Source: Candidatus Fredericiella danica
GTDB lineage: Bacteria > Chloroflexota > Anaerolineae > Caldilineales > Caldilineaceae
NCBI GenBank assembly: GCA_016713335.1
Contig: JADJPH010000009.1
Span: forward strand, 62,001 to 126,000
Length of the DNA stretch: 64,000 nt
Direction of reading: 5' to 3'
Position 1 is the stretch's first letter. Every line of letters begins with the position of its first letter. A program made the translations under genes and the position numbers. Shown piece by piece: positions 28,529 to 39,887 of this stretch. The notes under the pieces were generated by a model. It was not told the DNA's origin. It was given only the letters and a program-made list of their open reading frames with translations, and did not search any database.

Positions 28529-31338
28529 TCAAGTATTTGGCCAAGATTTTTGGGCCGGCAACTTGGGTGTGATGCTGATGTCGGCAGGCGCAAAGCGCGC
28601 CATCACTCGCTCAATCACCCGATATAGCTCCTGTGCCTGCACTGGTTTTGCGATGTAGTCGTCCATGCCTGCCGCCAAACACGCTTCGGCGTCGCCCTTC
28701 ATGGCATGTGCCGTCATGGCAATGATAGGCAGGTGGCGATCGGTGCCAACCTCAAGCCGGCGCAGCGTCTGGGTGGCGTCGATTCCGCTCATCTCCGGCA
28801 TCTGGATGTCCATCAAGACCAGATCCACCGGTTGCGTTTCCAACGCGGCCAGTGCGGCGCGGCCATTGCCAACCACGGTCACATGATACCCCTGCTTGTG
28901 CAGAATGAGCTTCGCCAGTTTCTGGTTAATCGGATTGTCTTCTGCAAGCAGAATACGATAAGCGCCATTCGGGGGGGATGGGGCATGACCAGGGGCAGGG
29001 CAGTTGGCATGAGCGCACCGACGTCGTCACCTTCCATGGCGGTCGCACTTTGTGGCATGGTGGTGATCCGGTGCAATGCGCTGGCGATGCGTTCCAGACG
29101 AACTGGCTTGCTGATAATGGCATTCACGCGGCCGTTCACAGCGGGCGCGGGGCCTTCGCCAGTGTGTGCGGCAATGAGGAGCAGGCACGGTACATCCGCC
29201 GGCGCCTCATTGAGCCAATCCAGGGCAGGTGGGCTGCCGACCCCACCATCCACAATGACGTAAGCCGGGTGAAGGTTGCGCACAATGTTCCTGGCCTGAG
29301 CGTCTGTGCTAACCGTCGTTGCCACCAGGTTGAGTGAAGCGGCCATGTCCGCCAGGATGCCCTGGGCAGCCTCTGAACCGGCCACAATCAGCACCTCCTG
29401 GCGATGAAAATCTGCTGCTTCGCCAGCGGGTGTCGGCGCCGGCGCTTGATTCAGGCGCACGACAAACGAGAAGACACTGCCTTTCGCCGGCTCGCTCTCC
29501 ACCCACATGCGCCCCTGCATCCGTTCCACCAGCGTTCTGGAAATCGTCAGTCCCAATCCCGAGCCGCCATACTGGCGCGTAGCGGAGCCATCCACCTGGG
29601 TAAACGGGTCGAAGATGAGGGCAAGTTTGTCCGCCGAAATGCCAATGCCGGTGTCCTTTACATCAAACCGTACGTCGAATCCTCGGCTGGTGTCCTGGTC
29701 AGCCGTCTGCGCACCCAGCAGTTCAGCGGCGACGGACAACACGATTTCGCCATGCGTGGTGAACTTAATCGCATTGCCGATCAGGTTGATGAGCACCTGG
29801 CGGAGGCGCGTGGCATCGCCGTAAACCCAGTCGGGCACCGCTGGCGGCATCCAGCCCAGTAGGTCGATACCTTTTTCAAATGCGGTCGGGGCAAGGATGC
29901 TCAGCACGTCATCGATCAACCGCGAAAGTTGGAAGACCGCCGGCGCCAACTCCAGTTTGCCAGCTTCGATCTTCGCAACATCCAGCACGTCGTTGATCAA
30001 GTCAAGCAGGGCGGCTGCAGAAACATGGACGGTCTCCAGGTAATCCCGCTGTTCGGGCGTCAGACTTGTGTCAAGCGCCAGATCGGTCATGCCCAGGATG
30101 CCGTTCATGGGGGTGCGAATCTCATGGCTCATATTGGCCAGGAATTCACTCTTGGCGCGGCTCGCCGCCTCGGCGGCCAACTTGGCGCGCACCAGGTCCC
30201 GCTCTGCGTCGCGGCGCGCCTGTTCATTGTTCAGAAAGACATTGAATGCGCTGGTGAGCTCCCCAATCTCATCGCTGCGGCGTGCCGGAAGCCGAAAGCT
30301 CAGGTCGAAATCCGTGTCTTGCGCGCGTTTGAAGAGCTCGGTGATGCGGCGGATCGGCGAAACGACGGCGCGCGAAAAGAAGAGACTCAGTGCGCCGACA
30401 AAAGCAAGGGCCGCGATCAAGGCCAACAGGAGTGCCTGCCGTATGACAGCGGCGGGCGCCGTCAGATTCGCATAGGGCACAAGGCTCACGATCTGCCAGC
30501 CACTGATCGGTGACCGTCGATACGTGACGTGCATCATTTCGCCATTAATGGTCTCTTTATAGGATCCTTCGGTTCCGGTCAGTGATGCGAGCAGGCGCTG
30601 ATTGACCGTGCTGCCAATGAGATCTGCATTGGGGTGATAAATAAGTTGGCCGTCACCATCGATAATCAGCAGTGAGGCGCCCTCGCCCAGTTCGATTTGT
30701 GAGAAGTAGTTGTGCAGTTCTTCAGGACTGTAATGGACGAGCAGCAACCCGCCAGGCTTTTCCTGGCGTGTGGCCGGATCCATCACAGTGATCTGTCGCG
30801 CCGTTGTAAGCAATTGGGGTTGTGCGGAGTCGCGATGGACATTGTCTTCGACCCCCGCCCAGACGATGGCGCCATCCGCTTGACGCGCCCGTTCGCCCAG
30901 CGCAGCGAGTACCGGATCGTTGATTTCCTGTGCCGCCAACGTGTCCCCCACATGAAAGTGGGCGCCGCTCTCCGTGAAGATATCGATGCCGACGATGCCC
31001 TTCAGGTTGATGTACCGATTGAGAATGTAACCGATCTTGGCCTGGGTTGCCAGGCGTTGATAATTGTCGGTGGGTGAATACGGGGCAAGCAGGGCATCGC
31101 GAATGTCGTCCACACCCGAAATGCCGACAATCAGGGCTTGAATTTGTTGGAGGATTAGGTCGACATAATCCGTCTCTTGCGCGACCAGGGACGTCGTGTA
31201 TTGGCTGTTCTGGGTTTCGATGACGCGGCTGGCGATGTTTTCGGAGATCAGACCGACCATCAGCATCGGGATGACGCTGATCGCCAAGACAAAGAGCGCA
31301 AGCTTGGCGCCGAGATTCAGCGTCGAGAAGCGACTCAT
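28529..31338 (-). CDS. Hybrid sensor histidine kinase: dCache, HAMP, HisKA, HATPase, two receivers (one frameshift)
   Basis: A membrane-bound sensor. N-terminal helix (LALFVLAISVIPMLMVGLIS), extracytoplasmic dCache-like domain (about residues 40-290), second helix (LLLALIAALAFVGALSLFF), HAMP (SPIRRITELFKRAQ), HisKA with SEFLANMSHEIRTPMNGILG, HATPase_c with NLIGNAIKFT, DTGIGISADKL and GGSGLGLTISRTL. A degenerate receiver follows (VIVDGG, KPVRLER), then a full receiver (LAEDNPINQKL, LVLMDIQMPEMSG, GMDDYIAKPV). A frameshift in the C7 run at 28972-28978 separates the last receiver; one more C restores PPNGAYRILLAEDN. The gene follows a periplasmic-binding lipoprotein gene by 19 nt, so the lipoprotein is the probable signal-binding partner. 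No separate response regulator is nearby. Confidence 0.87.
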
Positions 31339-31357
31339 GATTTCCCCATGCCAACAA

Positions 31358-32371
31358 CTACTTGAGCGCAGCCGCGGTGATCAGTTTGGTGTCGACCAGG
31401 GTCAACACCGGCAACTCATCGCCGTGTAGCGCTTTTAGCGCAGATTCGACACCCATATACCCCTGTTGGGCCGCCTGTTGATCGACGGTCGCTTGGAGTT
31501 CGCCGGTCTTAACGGCTGCCACTGCCTCCTCGAGTGCATCATAAGACGCTACCAATACATCATTTCTGCCGGTTTCTTCCAGATACTTGAGAACCCCGAG
31601 CGCCATCATGTCGTTGGCCGCAAAGACAACTTTGACATTTGGATGCCTGCTGAAGATCTTGCTGATCACTGCGTGCGCTTCGTCGATCTTCCAATTGGCG
31701 GTCTCTTCGGCCACGATCTTGATGAGCGCGTTCTCGCCAAATGCTCGCTCAGCGCCGTGCTTACGGTCGTTGGCATTCTGCGCCGTGCGGATCCCTTCGA
31801 GAATGACAGCCTCGACCGGGGCTGAGACCTGATCACTGAGGAACTTTGCAGAAGTGTACGCGCCTTGTTCATTGTCCACGCTGATAAAGGGAATCGGCGC
31901 CAGACCGCGTTGCGCCGCGATCTTGGCGTCGAGCGGATTGTCGATATTGATGACGACGACGCCGTTATCCTGGGCGCGTTTCACGACTGGAATCAGCCCG
32001 GTGGAGTCGGCAGGCGCCAGCACAATGGCATCCACGCCATCATCGATTAAATTGCCCACGATTTCGATCTGCTGCTCGATCGAGGTCTCTTCGGCCGCCG
32101 TCTTGACAATCAGGTTGATCCCAAGGTCTTTTTCCGCCTGGCGGGCGCCCTTCTCCATTTCGACAAAGAACGGGTTTGTCAGCGTCTTCATCACCAGGGC
32201 GACGGTCGGGGCGCGGGCTGCTGGGGCGGCGGTCTCCGCCGTGGCCGCTGGGGCGGCGCTGGGATCCGCTAAGAGATCCATGGAGGACGCCGGCGCAGGC
32301 GGCGAAGAACAGGCAGTCAGGAGCAACAGTGCGGTCGCACTGGCCGCGAGCAGGGCTTTCAACGATGTCAT
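31358..32371 (-). CDS. Sugar-binding-type lipoprotein (RbsB-like), orphan, paired with a hybrid kinase
   Basis: A periplasmic-binding protein of about 337 residues, type I fold. Lipoprotein signal with lipobox LLTACSS; then an Ala/Pro-rich linker and the RbsB-like core: VALVMKTLTNPFFVEMEKGA, DAIVLAPADSTGLIPVVKRA, VVINIDNPLD, VFAANDMMALGVLKYLE, VLVASYDALEEAV. Residues of this pattern bind pyranose sugars or related ligands in homologues. No ABC permease or ATPase is adjacent; the next gene is a dCache hybrid kinase, so a role as ligand receptor for that kinase (as with LuxP/LuxQ) is inferred. ATG 32369-32371 preferred, in-frame GTG directly before it. Confidence 0.85.
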   Translation of the reverse strand: MTSLKALLAASATALLLLTACSSPPAPASSMDLLADPSAAPAATAETAAPAARAPTVALVMKTLTNPFFVEMEKGARQAEKDLGINLIVKTAAEETSIEQQIEIVGNLIDDGVDAIVLAPADSTGLIPVVKRAQDNGVVVINIDNPLDAKIAAQRGLAPIPFISVDNEQGAYTSAKFLSDQVSAPVEAVILEGIRTAQNANDRKHGAERAFGENALIKIVAEETANWKIDEAHAVISKIFSRHPNVKVVFAANDMMALGVLKYLEETGRNDVLVASYDALEEAVAAVKTGELQATVDQQAAQQGYMGVESALKALHGDELPVLTLVDTKLITAAALK

Positions 32372-32430
32372 CACGAGATTCCCCCATCTTGCCAGCTACT
32401 GAAACTTTAGCGACGCGGTCGAACATCAAG

Positions 32431-32459
32431 ATTGTAAGAATTTTTTGACAATTCCACAA
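32431..32459 (-). promoter_or_regulatory. Sigma-70 promoter of the binding protein/kinase operon
   Basis: Minus strand TTGTGG (32454-32459), 17-nt spacer containing an A6 stretch, TACAAT (32431-32436), about 60 nt upstream of the lipoprotein start. Confidence 0.65.
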
Positions 32460-32630
32460 TCCGCCACATGCATGAAAAACGCCAGGCAGTCGTACGTTAA
32501 AAGTACTTGAGGGGGCGTGGGCGACGATGAGGAGGTTTTGCATCATTCCGTATCTCGTATCGTCCGAATTGAGCTGATGGGCGATTCCGCCACACACGCT
32601 GCAAGTCACGCGACACGAGATACGCAATAA

Positions 32631-32644
32631 GTGATACGCAACAC
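32631..32644 (-). repeat. Intergenic repeat GTGTTGCGTATCAC (copy 1)
   Basis: The 14-mer, read on the minus strand, lies directly after thrS within a run of similar GCGTATC words (32545-32644). The identical 14-mer recurs at 59194-59207. The rest of the gap 32375-32647 holds only the promoter at 32431-32459. Confidence 0.55.
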
Positions 32645-32647
32645 GCT

Positions 32648-34480
<1,833 letters not shown>

Positions 34481-34493
34481 TCCTCCTCAGGGC

Positions 34494-34518
34494 GGGACAG
34501 CGTTTCAACCGCTGTCCC
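34494..34518. repeat. Hairpin between glycosyltransferase gene and thrS
   Basis: 9-bp perfect stem GGGACAGCG / CGCTGTCCC with a 7-nt loop, without a U-tract on either strand. It lies just upstream of the thrS ribosome site and could modulate readthrough or mRNA processing. Confidence 0.5.
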
Positions 34519-34520
34519 GG

Positions 34521-35557
34521 TCAATCAATTGCATCAATATCACGCAACACCCGGTGAGCGATATCCATTGCGGCGAGTGGGCGTCCGGTTTGCTGTGCGC
34601 CCACCCGCAGGCTAGTCAGGCGTGCCGGGTCATGCATCATGGCTTCCACCATATAGGGGACCGATTCTGGGGTGCGGGCTTGCACGCCGGCGCCCATGCC
34701 GGTGACATAGTCAGCGTTGAACTCCTCCTGGCCGCGGATCGGGTCGATGATCAACAGCGGTGTCCCGCGGGCAAGCACCTCACTCGTGATCAGCCCACCG
34801 GACTTTGTGATTACCAGATCACTGGCCGCAATCAGGTCGTCCAGGTAGTCGATGAAGCCGAGCACGCGCAGTGCGAGCCGATTGGCGCCATGCATCCCGC
34901 GCAATGCGTCGACCAACGTCTGATTTCTGCCGGCAACGACCACGAGCGTGCCTTATCGCCCAGGTCACGATCCTGCCGGATCTGCGCAGCGTCTTTGGGC
35001 CGTGCAATGGCAGGGTTCACCGGGATGCCCGAAATATGGACCCGGTCAGCGGCAACGCCATGATCCACCAACATATCACGGGTCATCTCATTGCCAACAA
35101 AGGTGCCGGTCACATCCGGGTGCGCCCAAAACGGGTGGCCTACATAGTCGGTGACAACACAGTAGATGGGCGCCCGGAACGGGCTACCGATCAAGCTGTT
35201 TTGCACGGCATCGATGGGCAGAAAATGCGTGCAGATGATGGCATTGGGCCGGAGCAATTGCAACTCATCGATCTTGTAGACGCCCATTCTGCTATAGAGC
35301 GTGCGAAGCTCATTTTGGAGGCGCGACTGCTCTCGATTTGTCTCCCGGTACGCAAACCCCCAAAGTTCAGGCGTCTTTTCCGACAACTCGATGTACAGGT
35401 TGGCGTAGAGGCGCCGAAACAACCCGGAGCCGTAGTCGAGCGTGTCCTGCACCCAGACCTTCTCAACGCCGGTCTGAAGGAACGCCTGCTCCAGGGCCAG
35501 CGCTGCGGTCTTATGACCTGTCCCGACAGTTGCATGGAGAATCAAAATTTTTGCCAT
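34521..35557 (-). CDS. MGDG-synthase/processive diacylglycerol glycosyltransferase-like protein (broken near 34945)
   Basis: GT28-type glycosyltransferase likely making glycolipids at the inner membrane. The N-terminal MGDG_synth domain is clear: KILILHATVGTGHKTAALAL, WVQDTLDYG, ICTHFLPIDAV, YVGHPFWAHP, VHISGIPVNPAIARP. The C-terminal nucleotide-sugar domain follows: LVVVAGRNQTL, GFIDYLDDLIAASDLVITKS, GGLITSEVLARGTPLLIIDP. At about 34945 the frame changes and roughly 30 residues of the usual Gly-rich donor loop are missing. That is either a true deletion (inactive enzyme) or lost sequence. ATG 35555-35557 has GGAGGTGG upstream. Second gene after the T-box leader. Confidence 0.8.
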
Positions 35558-35625
35558 CGCCCACCTCCTCCTTCCCAACCCACCAACCCCCAGATCCGGC
35601 GCTGCTCAATGCGCGCACGGGGCTG

Positions 35626-36775
35626 TCACTCTCGCCCTACCAGCCACTGCGCCGTCCACCAGGTAAGCGCGAGCAGATGTTGCAGTCCTTTGGGGACGAG
35701 TTCAGTCGAAATCCATTCGTCCGGTCGATGGGCGTTGCCGCCATCGGTGACGCCGATACAGACCGCGGGCAGGCCCCGGCTCAACGGAATGTTGGCATCC
35801 GTGCTGGAGATGCGCATGTTGGTCTGTGGCTGAATGCCAACGGCCAACAGTGAGCGCATTGCCGCTTGCACCAGGGGGTGATCGTCGGCGATGCCGCCGC
35901 CGGGCCGATCCCCGATGCCATCCATTTCGACCTGCACACCGGCCTGACGCCAGCGCTGTGTCTGGTAGTGTGTCACGATGTGGCGAACCTGTTCGACCAT
36001 TGCGCCAAGCGCCTCCGGCGCCTCACTGCGCAGATCAAGTTCGCATTCGGCATCGTGGGCAATGCTGTTGATCGATGTGCCGCCCGAAATCACGCCCACG
36101 TTAAAGGTGGTGCGGGGTGCGGCCGGCGGCTTTAGCCGCGTGAGTTCCGCAGCCAATTGCACGAGCACGTGGACCGCACTTGCCACGCCAAAATCGCTCC
36201 AACTGTGCCCACCAGGCGCCGTCACATGGATGCGAAAGCGTCGCGATCCCAGGGCGCGGTGGACAATGCGCGTCAACCCCATGCCCTCAATCACAATGCT
36301 GGCGCCTAACAATGATTCGAGGCGGTCCACGGCTGCGCATGCCGCGCAGGTCCCCATTGCCTTCTTCGCCACTATTGGCCACCAGCCAGATATCGACCGG
36401 GGGCGGCTCCAGGTTTCGGAATTGCCGTCCCAACCAGAGGAGCGAGGCCACGCCCAGGGAGTTATCTCCGACCCCCGGGCCATAGATCCGGCGATTGATG
36501 ACGTCGTGGCGCACGCTCAGATCGGTAGCGCTTGGAAAGACGGTGTCCGTGTGTGCGCTGACGAGCAGGGCGGGGCGCCTGGCTTCGCCGCGGATGCAGG
36601 CATAGACGTTGTCAAACGCATCGATTTCAACCGGGCTGTAGCCCAGTTTGCGCAGCGCGTCGGCCACCCAGCGTGCCCGCGTCGCCTCCGCCCCGGTGGG
36701 GGCGGGAATGCGCTGGATTTCCAGGGTCAGTTCAAGCAGCGCCTGGCGCTGCGCAATAAAGTCGATCGCCATCAT
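35626..36775 (-). CDS. M20-family metallopeptidase (one frameshift)
   Basis: Zinc-dependent amino- or carboxypeptidase/deacylase of about 383 residues. Metal-site motifs: VSAHTDTVFP (His and Asp), GPGVGDNSLGVASLLWLG (bridging Asp), ANSGEEGNGD (catalytic Glu-Glu); dimerisation domain TAPGGHSWSDFG; C-terminal ISSTDANIPLSRGLPAVCIG with a further metal ligand in GGNAHRPDEW. Frameshift near 36330. ATG 36773-36775 followed by a second ATG; weak ribosome site. First gene downstream of a T-box leader, so its transcription should respond to tRNA charging. Substrate unknown; a link to amino-acid supply is inferred from that regulation. Confidence 0.87.
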
Positions 36776-36840
36776 CTGTCCAGGCTACGCCATTTGCCGG
36801 CAATTCTACGTTGGTTCCCAGGCTTATCGAGTGCAAAACA

Positions 36841-37082
36841 AAAAGCTTCGTCCCATGGGACGAAGCTTTCGCTCGTGGTTCCACCCATGTTGCCGGCAAC
36901 CAGATGGCTGCAGACCACTTGTGGCGTCTATAACGGGACGACCCGGAACCATTTACTTGGATGCATGCATCCGTTCTGGATTCACTCTCAGGCGGTCATC
37001 AAGCGCGGTTCCTGTGACAACTTTCAGCCGATGGCTGTCACTCTCTGGTGGACCAGGTCGCTAGATGGTGTCCTGATCAAGG
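36841..37082 (-). promoter_or_regulatory. T-box riboswitch (transcriptional), probably threonine-responsive
   Basis: Read on the minus strand, the leader contains AGAGAG plus GCTGAAAG in a Stem I region (about 37045-37015), a specifier region TTGATGACCGCCTGAGAG (about 36977-36994), the T-box core GGGTGGAACCACGAG (36872-36886) and a terminator, the perfect palindrome 36842-36869, ending in TTTTTGTTTT. The bulge reads UGGA, which pairs with a U73 discriminator. The codon best aligned as specifier is ACC (Thr); GAC is a less good register. Downstream lie an M20 peptidase gene, a glycosyltransferase gene and thrS on the same strand, consistent with threonine control. Confidence 0.86.
36842..36869 (-). 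terminator. T-box terminator hairpin
   Basis: A 28-bp perfect palindrome (14-bp arms with AGCTTCGTCCCA) followed on the minus strand by a U-rich tail; its 5' arm can instead pair with the T-box core to form the antiterminator. Confidence 0.9.
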
Positions 37083-37095
37083 TTTTGCTTATCAG

Positions 37096-37170
<75 letters not shown>

Positions 37171-37181
37171 AACGCAAGAAA

Positions 37182-37210
37182 AGTATAGCATGCACGTTGG
37201 GAAGTGCCAA
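37182..37210 (-). promoter_or_regulatory. Sigma-70 promoter of tRNA-Val (and probably the T-box operon)
   Basis: Minus strand TTGGCA (37205-37210), exactly 17 nt, TATACT (37182-37187); predicted start about 5 nt before the tRNA 5' end. No comparable promoter is visible between the tRNA and the T-box leader. Confidence 0.78.
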
Positions 37211-37244
37211 ATGGGAGAGGTCGCCGGGATTGGCAAAATCTGCC

Positions 37245-37913
37245 TCAATTGGGAAAGACGTAGCCGGTTGGTCCGCTATTCAATTGCAGCACTTCGTGCT
37301 GGGTGTCGACCATGAATTTCATGATCTGTGATTCGCGCCCAATGATGCGACTTTCCAGCGCCAGGATATCCGGCACCCCTGCCTGTTCGAGCAGTCTTTG
37401 TTTGTCTAGCGCCGGTACTTGCAGCGCAATGGCAATGAGAAAGGCGAGCGTCAACGGATCCTCTGGAAGCCGTTCAAGGCGTAAGTTTGCATTGGAGGCT
37501 TTTGATAGCAGATCCACGTAGTCGATCACTTGCGGCCGCACACGTTGCGCCAACTCGGTGGCCCGTGCAGTGGCGCCGTTCACAATTGGAAATTGTGCCA
37601 CGCTTGCCGTGAGGTAGCTGTGGTCATGATGCAACTCAAGGATACGGAAACGCTGGGTGCCAACAGTCGTGATATTCAGGCGACCATCTTCTGTGCGCTC
37701 TTTGCGTACGATCCTTGCGGCCGTGCCCACTTTGTGCGGACGGGCAGCCATCCCAACCTCTTGCCCTTCATCAATCAGCACCACCCCAAAAGGGATGCGC
37801 TCATCGATGCAGCGGCCGATCATTTCACGGTAGCGCATTTCAAAGATGTGCAGTGGCAACATCATGCCCGGAAACAACACCACGTTCTTAAGCGGGAAGA
37901 GGGGCATATCCAT
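37245..37913 (-). CDS. LON N-terminal (substrate-binding) domain protein
   Basis: A 222-residue stand-alone LON_substr_bdg domain protein: MPLFPLKNVVLFPGMMLPLH, IFEMRYREMIGRCIDERIPF, FGVVLI, VGTAARIV, TVGTQRFRI, PEDPLTLAFLIAIALQV. It lacks the AAA+ and Ser-Lys protease domains of Lon. Such proteins may bind unfolded peptides or act as adaptors, but no activity is established. ATG 37911-37913 is chosen since homology begins there. It precedes tRNA-Val on the same strand by about 75 nt. Confidence 0.87.
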   Translation of the reverse strand: MDMPLFPLKNVVLFPGMMLPLHIFEMRYREMIGRCIDERIPFGVVLIDEGQEVGMAARPHKVGTAARIVRKERTEDGRLNITTVGTQRFRILELHHDHSYLTASVAQFPIVNGATARATELAQRVRPQVIDYVDLLSKASNANLRLERLPEDPLTLAFLIAIALQVPALDKQRLLEQAGVPDILALESRIIGRESQIMKFMVDTQHEVLQLNSGPTGYVFPN

Positions 37914-38027
37914 GATTATGTTCCACTGACCCGCGCGCTGCCGATTGGGCGCATCTGGGGCGTCTGAGCGATAGCTGTCCATTGATCTTTATTAACCCAT
38001 TGACTCAGCGTCTGTTTACGGTAGTAT

Positions 38028-39125
38028 CTATTCGTCTTCTTCTTCACTGACTGCATTCAATTGCGCATCGTCGACCTTCATGAATTCGCGCATCACGGTG
38101 GTCGCAAAACCACCCTTTGGCAACATGAAGGCGATAACGAGCGCATCTCCAGCCGGGGCCACGGTCAGATCGGGAATGAGCAGCCTTCCCAGGCGGCGGG
38201 TGCCTTCCACATGGCGCTGCGCAAATACGTCCATGGTGATCCCCGATTCCGCCAGGATCGCCGCCTCGAGTTCACCCGCAACGGCCTGCGCCGGCCACAT
38301 CTTGCTGCCGTACATCGGCGCCGTAAAGCTGATCTCGTGCGCTGCATACCTTGGCTGCTCCGCCGCCACATCGACTACGTCGAACATTCCCCCTGTTGCA
38401 TACTTCTTTGCCACATCACCCAGGAGGATGTGCTCAAATTCTCCCATTGCCAGGCGCCGCGCAAGATAAACGTTGCATAAGTAGCTTTGATACGCTGAAA
38501 TGAGGAAACGTTGCAGCCAGCGATCCCGTTTCTGTGTTTCACCCCGCAAAACTGCCAGCCCTTGCCGCACGTTGGCGCCCTGATCGCCCATGCGTTGTGG
38601 GCCATAGTAATTAGGCAACCCGGTCTGCTGGAGTCTGGCGACAATTGCTTGCGCTGTGGGTGCTGCTTGCGCTACGGGTGCGGCAAGCTCACGCACGGTA
38701 ATCGTGAACCGATTCCCCAGCAGGTGACCCGGTCGCAACTTGTTCCGATGGAATTGCACCCAGTTGACTTCGACCGGGAGGTTTTCCCGGATCTTGTCTG
38801 CCGCTTCCGCCGCAAAGCTGACCGGCTTATGGCCAATGCTGAGGCTGAAGGTCTGCGTCGTCCGCGCCCGCTTGTCTTTCATGCCGGCAAAGCTGACATC
38901 GCCACGCTTCAGGCCAAAGAGCCGTTCCAACTGAAACTGAACCTCTTTGGTGGTGTAACCCACCTTGGTAATGTTCACGTACAGATGTTGGCCATCGCCC
39001 TGCGCTTCATAAAGCGGGACTTCTTCCACCACGAAGTCTTCGGGCGTGGCACGTATCACGCCCCCAATTCCGCGCAGATCGGTCGAAACATAGGGAAGTG
39101 AGAAATCTAAAGAAGGTTGTAACAT
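38028..39125 (-). CDS. truD: tRNA pseudouridine(13) synthase TruD
   Basis: A 365-residue TruD isomerising U13 in the D-stem of tRNA (tRNA-Glu in E. coli). Family signatures: GGVIRATPEDFVVEEVPLYE, KVGYTTKEV, catalytic loop FAGMKDKRARTTQ with the nucleophilic Asp in KDK, NKLRPGHLLGNRFTI, LPNYYGPQRMGDQG and the family-specific insertion domain before EGTRRLGRLLIPDL. An acidic tail EEEDE ends it. ATG 39125. Unbroken frame. It follows the methyltransferase gene with a stem-loop in between. Confidence 0.94.
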   Translation of the reverse strand: MLQPSLDFSLPYVSTDLRGIGGVIRATPEDFVVEEVPLYEAQGDGQHLYVNITKVGYTTKEVQFQLERLFGLKRGDVSFAGMKDKRARTTQTFSLSIGHKPVSFAAEAADKIRENLPVEVNWVQFHRNKLRPGHLLGNRFTITVRELAAPVAQAAPTAQAIVARLQQTGLPNYYGPQRMGDQGANVRQGLAVLRGETQKRDRWLQRFLISAYQSYLCNVYLARRLAMGEFEHILLGDVAKKYATGGMFDVVDVAAEQPRYAAHEISFTAPMYGSKMWPAQAVAGELEAAILAESGITMDVFAQRHVEGTRRLGRLLIPDLTVAPAGDALVIAFMLPKGGFATTVMREFMKVDDAQLNAVSEEEDE

Positions 39126-39169
39126 GGATGTTTTTTGGATTGCAGGAAGGGAAGTTCCAATGACAGCGA

Positions 39170-39207
39170 CGTAAGCCAGCGGCGGGAATTACCCGCACCG
39201 GCTTACG
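39170..39207. repeat. Stem-loop between methyltransferase gene and truD
   Basis: Outer arms CGTAAGCC (39170-39177) / GGCTTACG (39200-39207) plus inner GCGGG / CCCGC around AATTA. No U-tract follows on the minus strand, so it is a structured spacer and not a clear terminator. Confidence 0.5.
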
Positions 39208-39214
39208 ATGCCGG

Positions 39215-39860
39215 TTACTTCTGGTTACGAAACACTGCGGTATAGCACCAGGGTGACCCGCTCTTTGCCAGCCACTGGAATCCAGCCTCCTCGAGCCAAC
39301 GGCGACTGCTACCCGCGCCCACGTAGCCGGGAAAGAGCATTTCTTCCGTGACACCGAGGCGAGCATCCGGCTTGAGCACGCGGCGCAGTTCTGACAGCGC
39401 CGCCGGTTTGTCGGCGATTTCGCCGAACGTGGAGACCAGCAGCGCCAGGTCGATGCTGTCATCGATGAAGGGCAGATCATAGACTCCACAGTGGTGGAGG
39501 TGCACCAGATGGCTGACGCCCGCGCTGTGGCAGCGCATTTCCGTTTTATGTAGCAGCGGTTCCTGCAGTTCGACAGCATGAACCATCCCTTGATCGCCGA
39601 CCATCCGCGCCGCTTCCACCGTAAAGATGCCGGTGCCAGCGCCAACATCCAGCACCGACATGCCGGCGGCAATGCCCAACATACCGGCAATTGCGCCCGG
39701 TTCAAGGTACTGCCAACGCAGACCACCCTCCAGCAACGCAGAAAACTGGTGCGGGAAGGGGGCCGGTTGCAGGTTCTGCGCGCAGCGCCGCCTGGAAGCC
39801 ACCCGCTGCGCCAATGCCGGTGACCAGTGTATTGGCGGCGAAAGAGATTAGCGAATTCAA
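39215..39860 (-). CDS. Class I SAM-dependent methyltransferase (TTG start, one frameshift)
   Basis: About 214 residues with a Rossmann methyltransferase core: motif I VLDVGAGTGIFTVEAARMVG, VHAVELQEPLLHK, DDSIDLALLVSTFGEI, ELRRVLKPDARLGVTEEMLF, and a C-terminal GSSRRWLEEAGF. The N-terminus begins LNSLISFAANTL at a TTG (39858-39860) with GGAGGT 7 nt upstream; a G5 run near 39757 shifts the frame to PHQFSALLEGG. It starts 27 nt after the ArsA-like gene stop, forming a two-gene operon. Methyl acceptor unknown. Confidence 0.82.
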
Positions 39861-39887
39861 AGGCAACACCTCCGACTGCGAAGCGCG

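Noticed and set aside
34871..35833. 320-codon plus-strand frame over the glycosyltransferase gene
   Set aside because: Antisense shadow extending only because the true gene is broken there.
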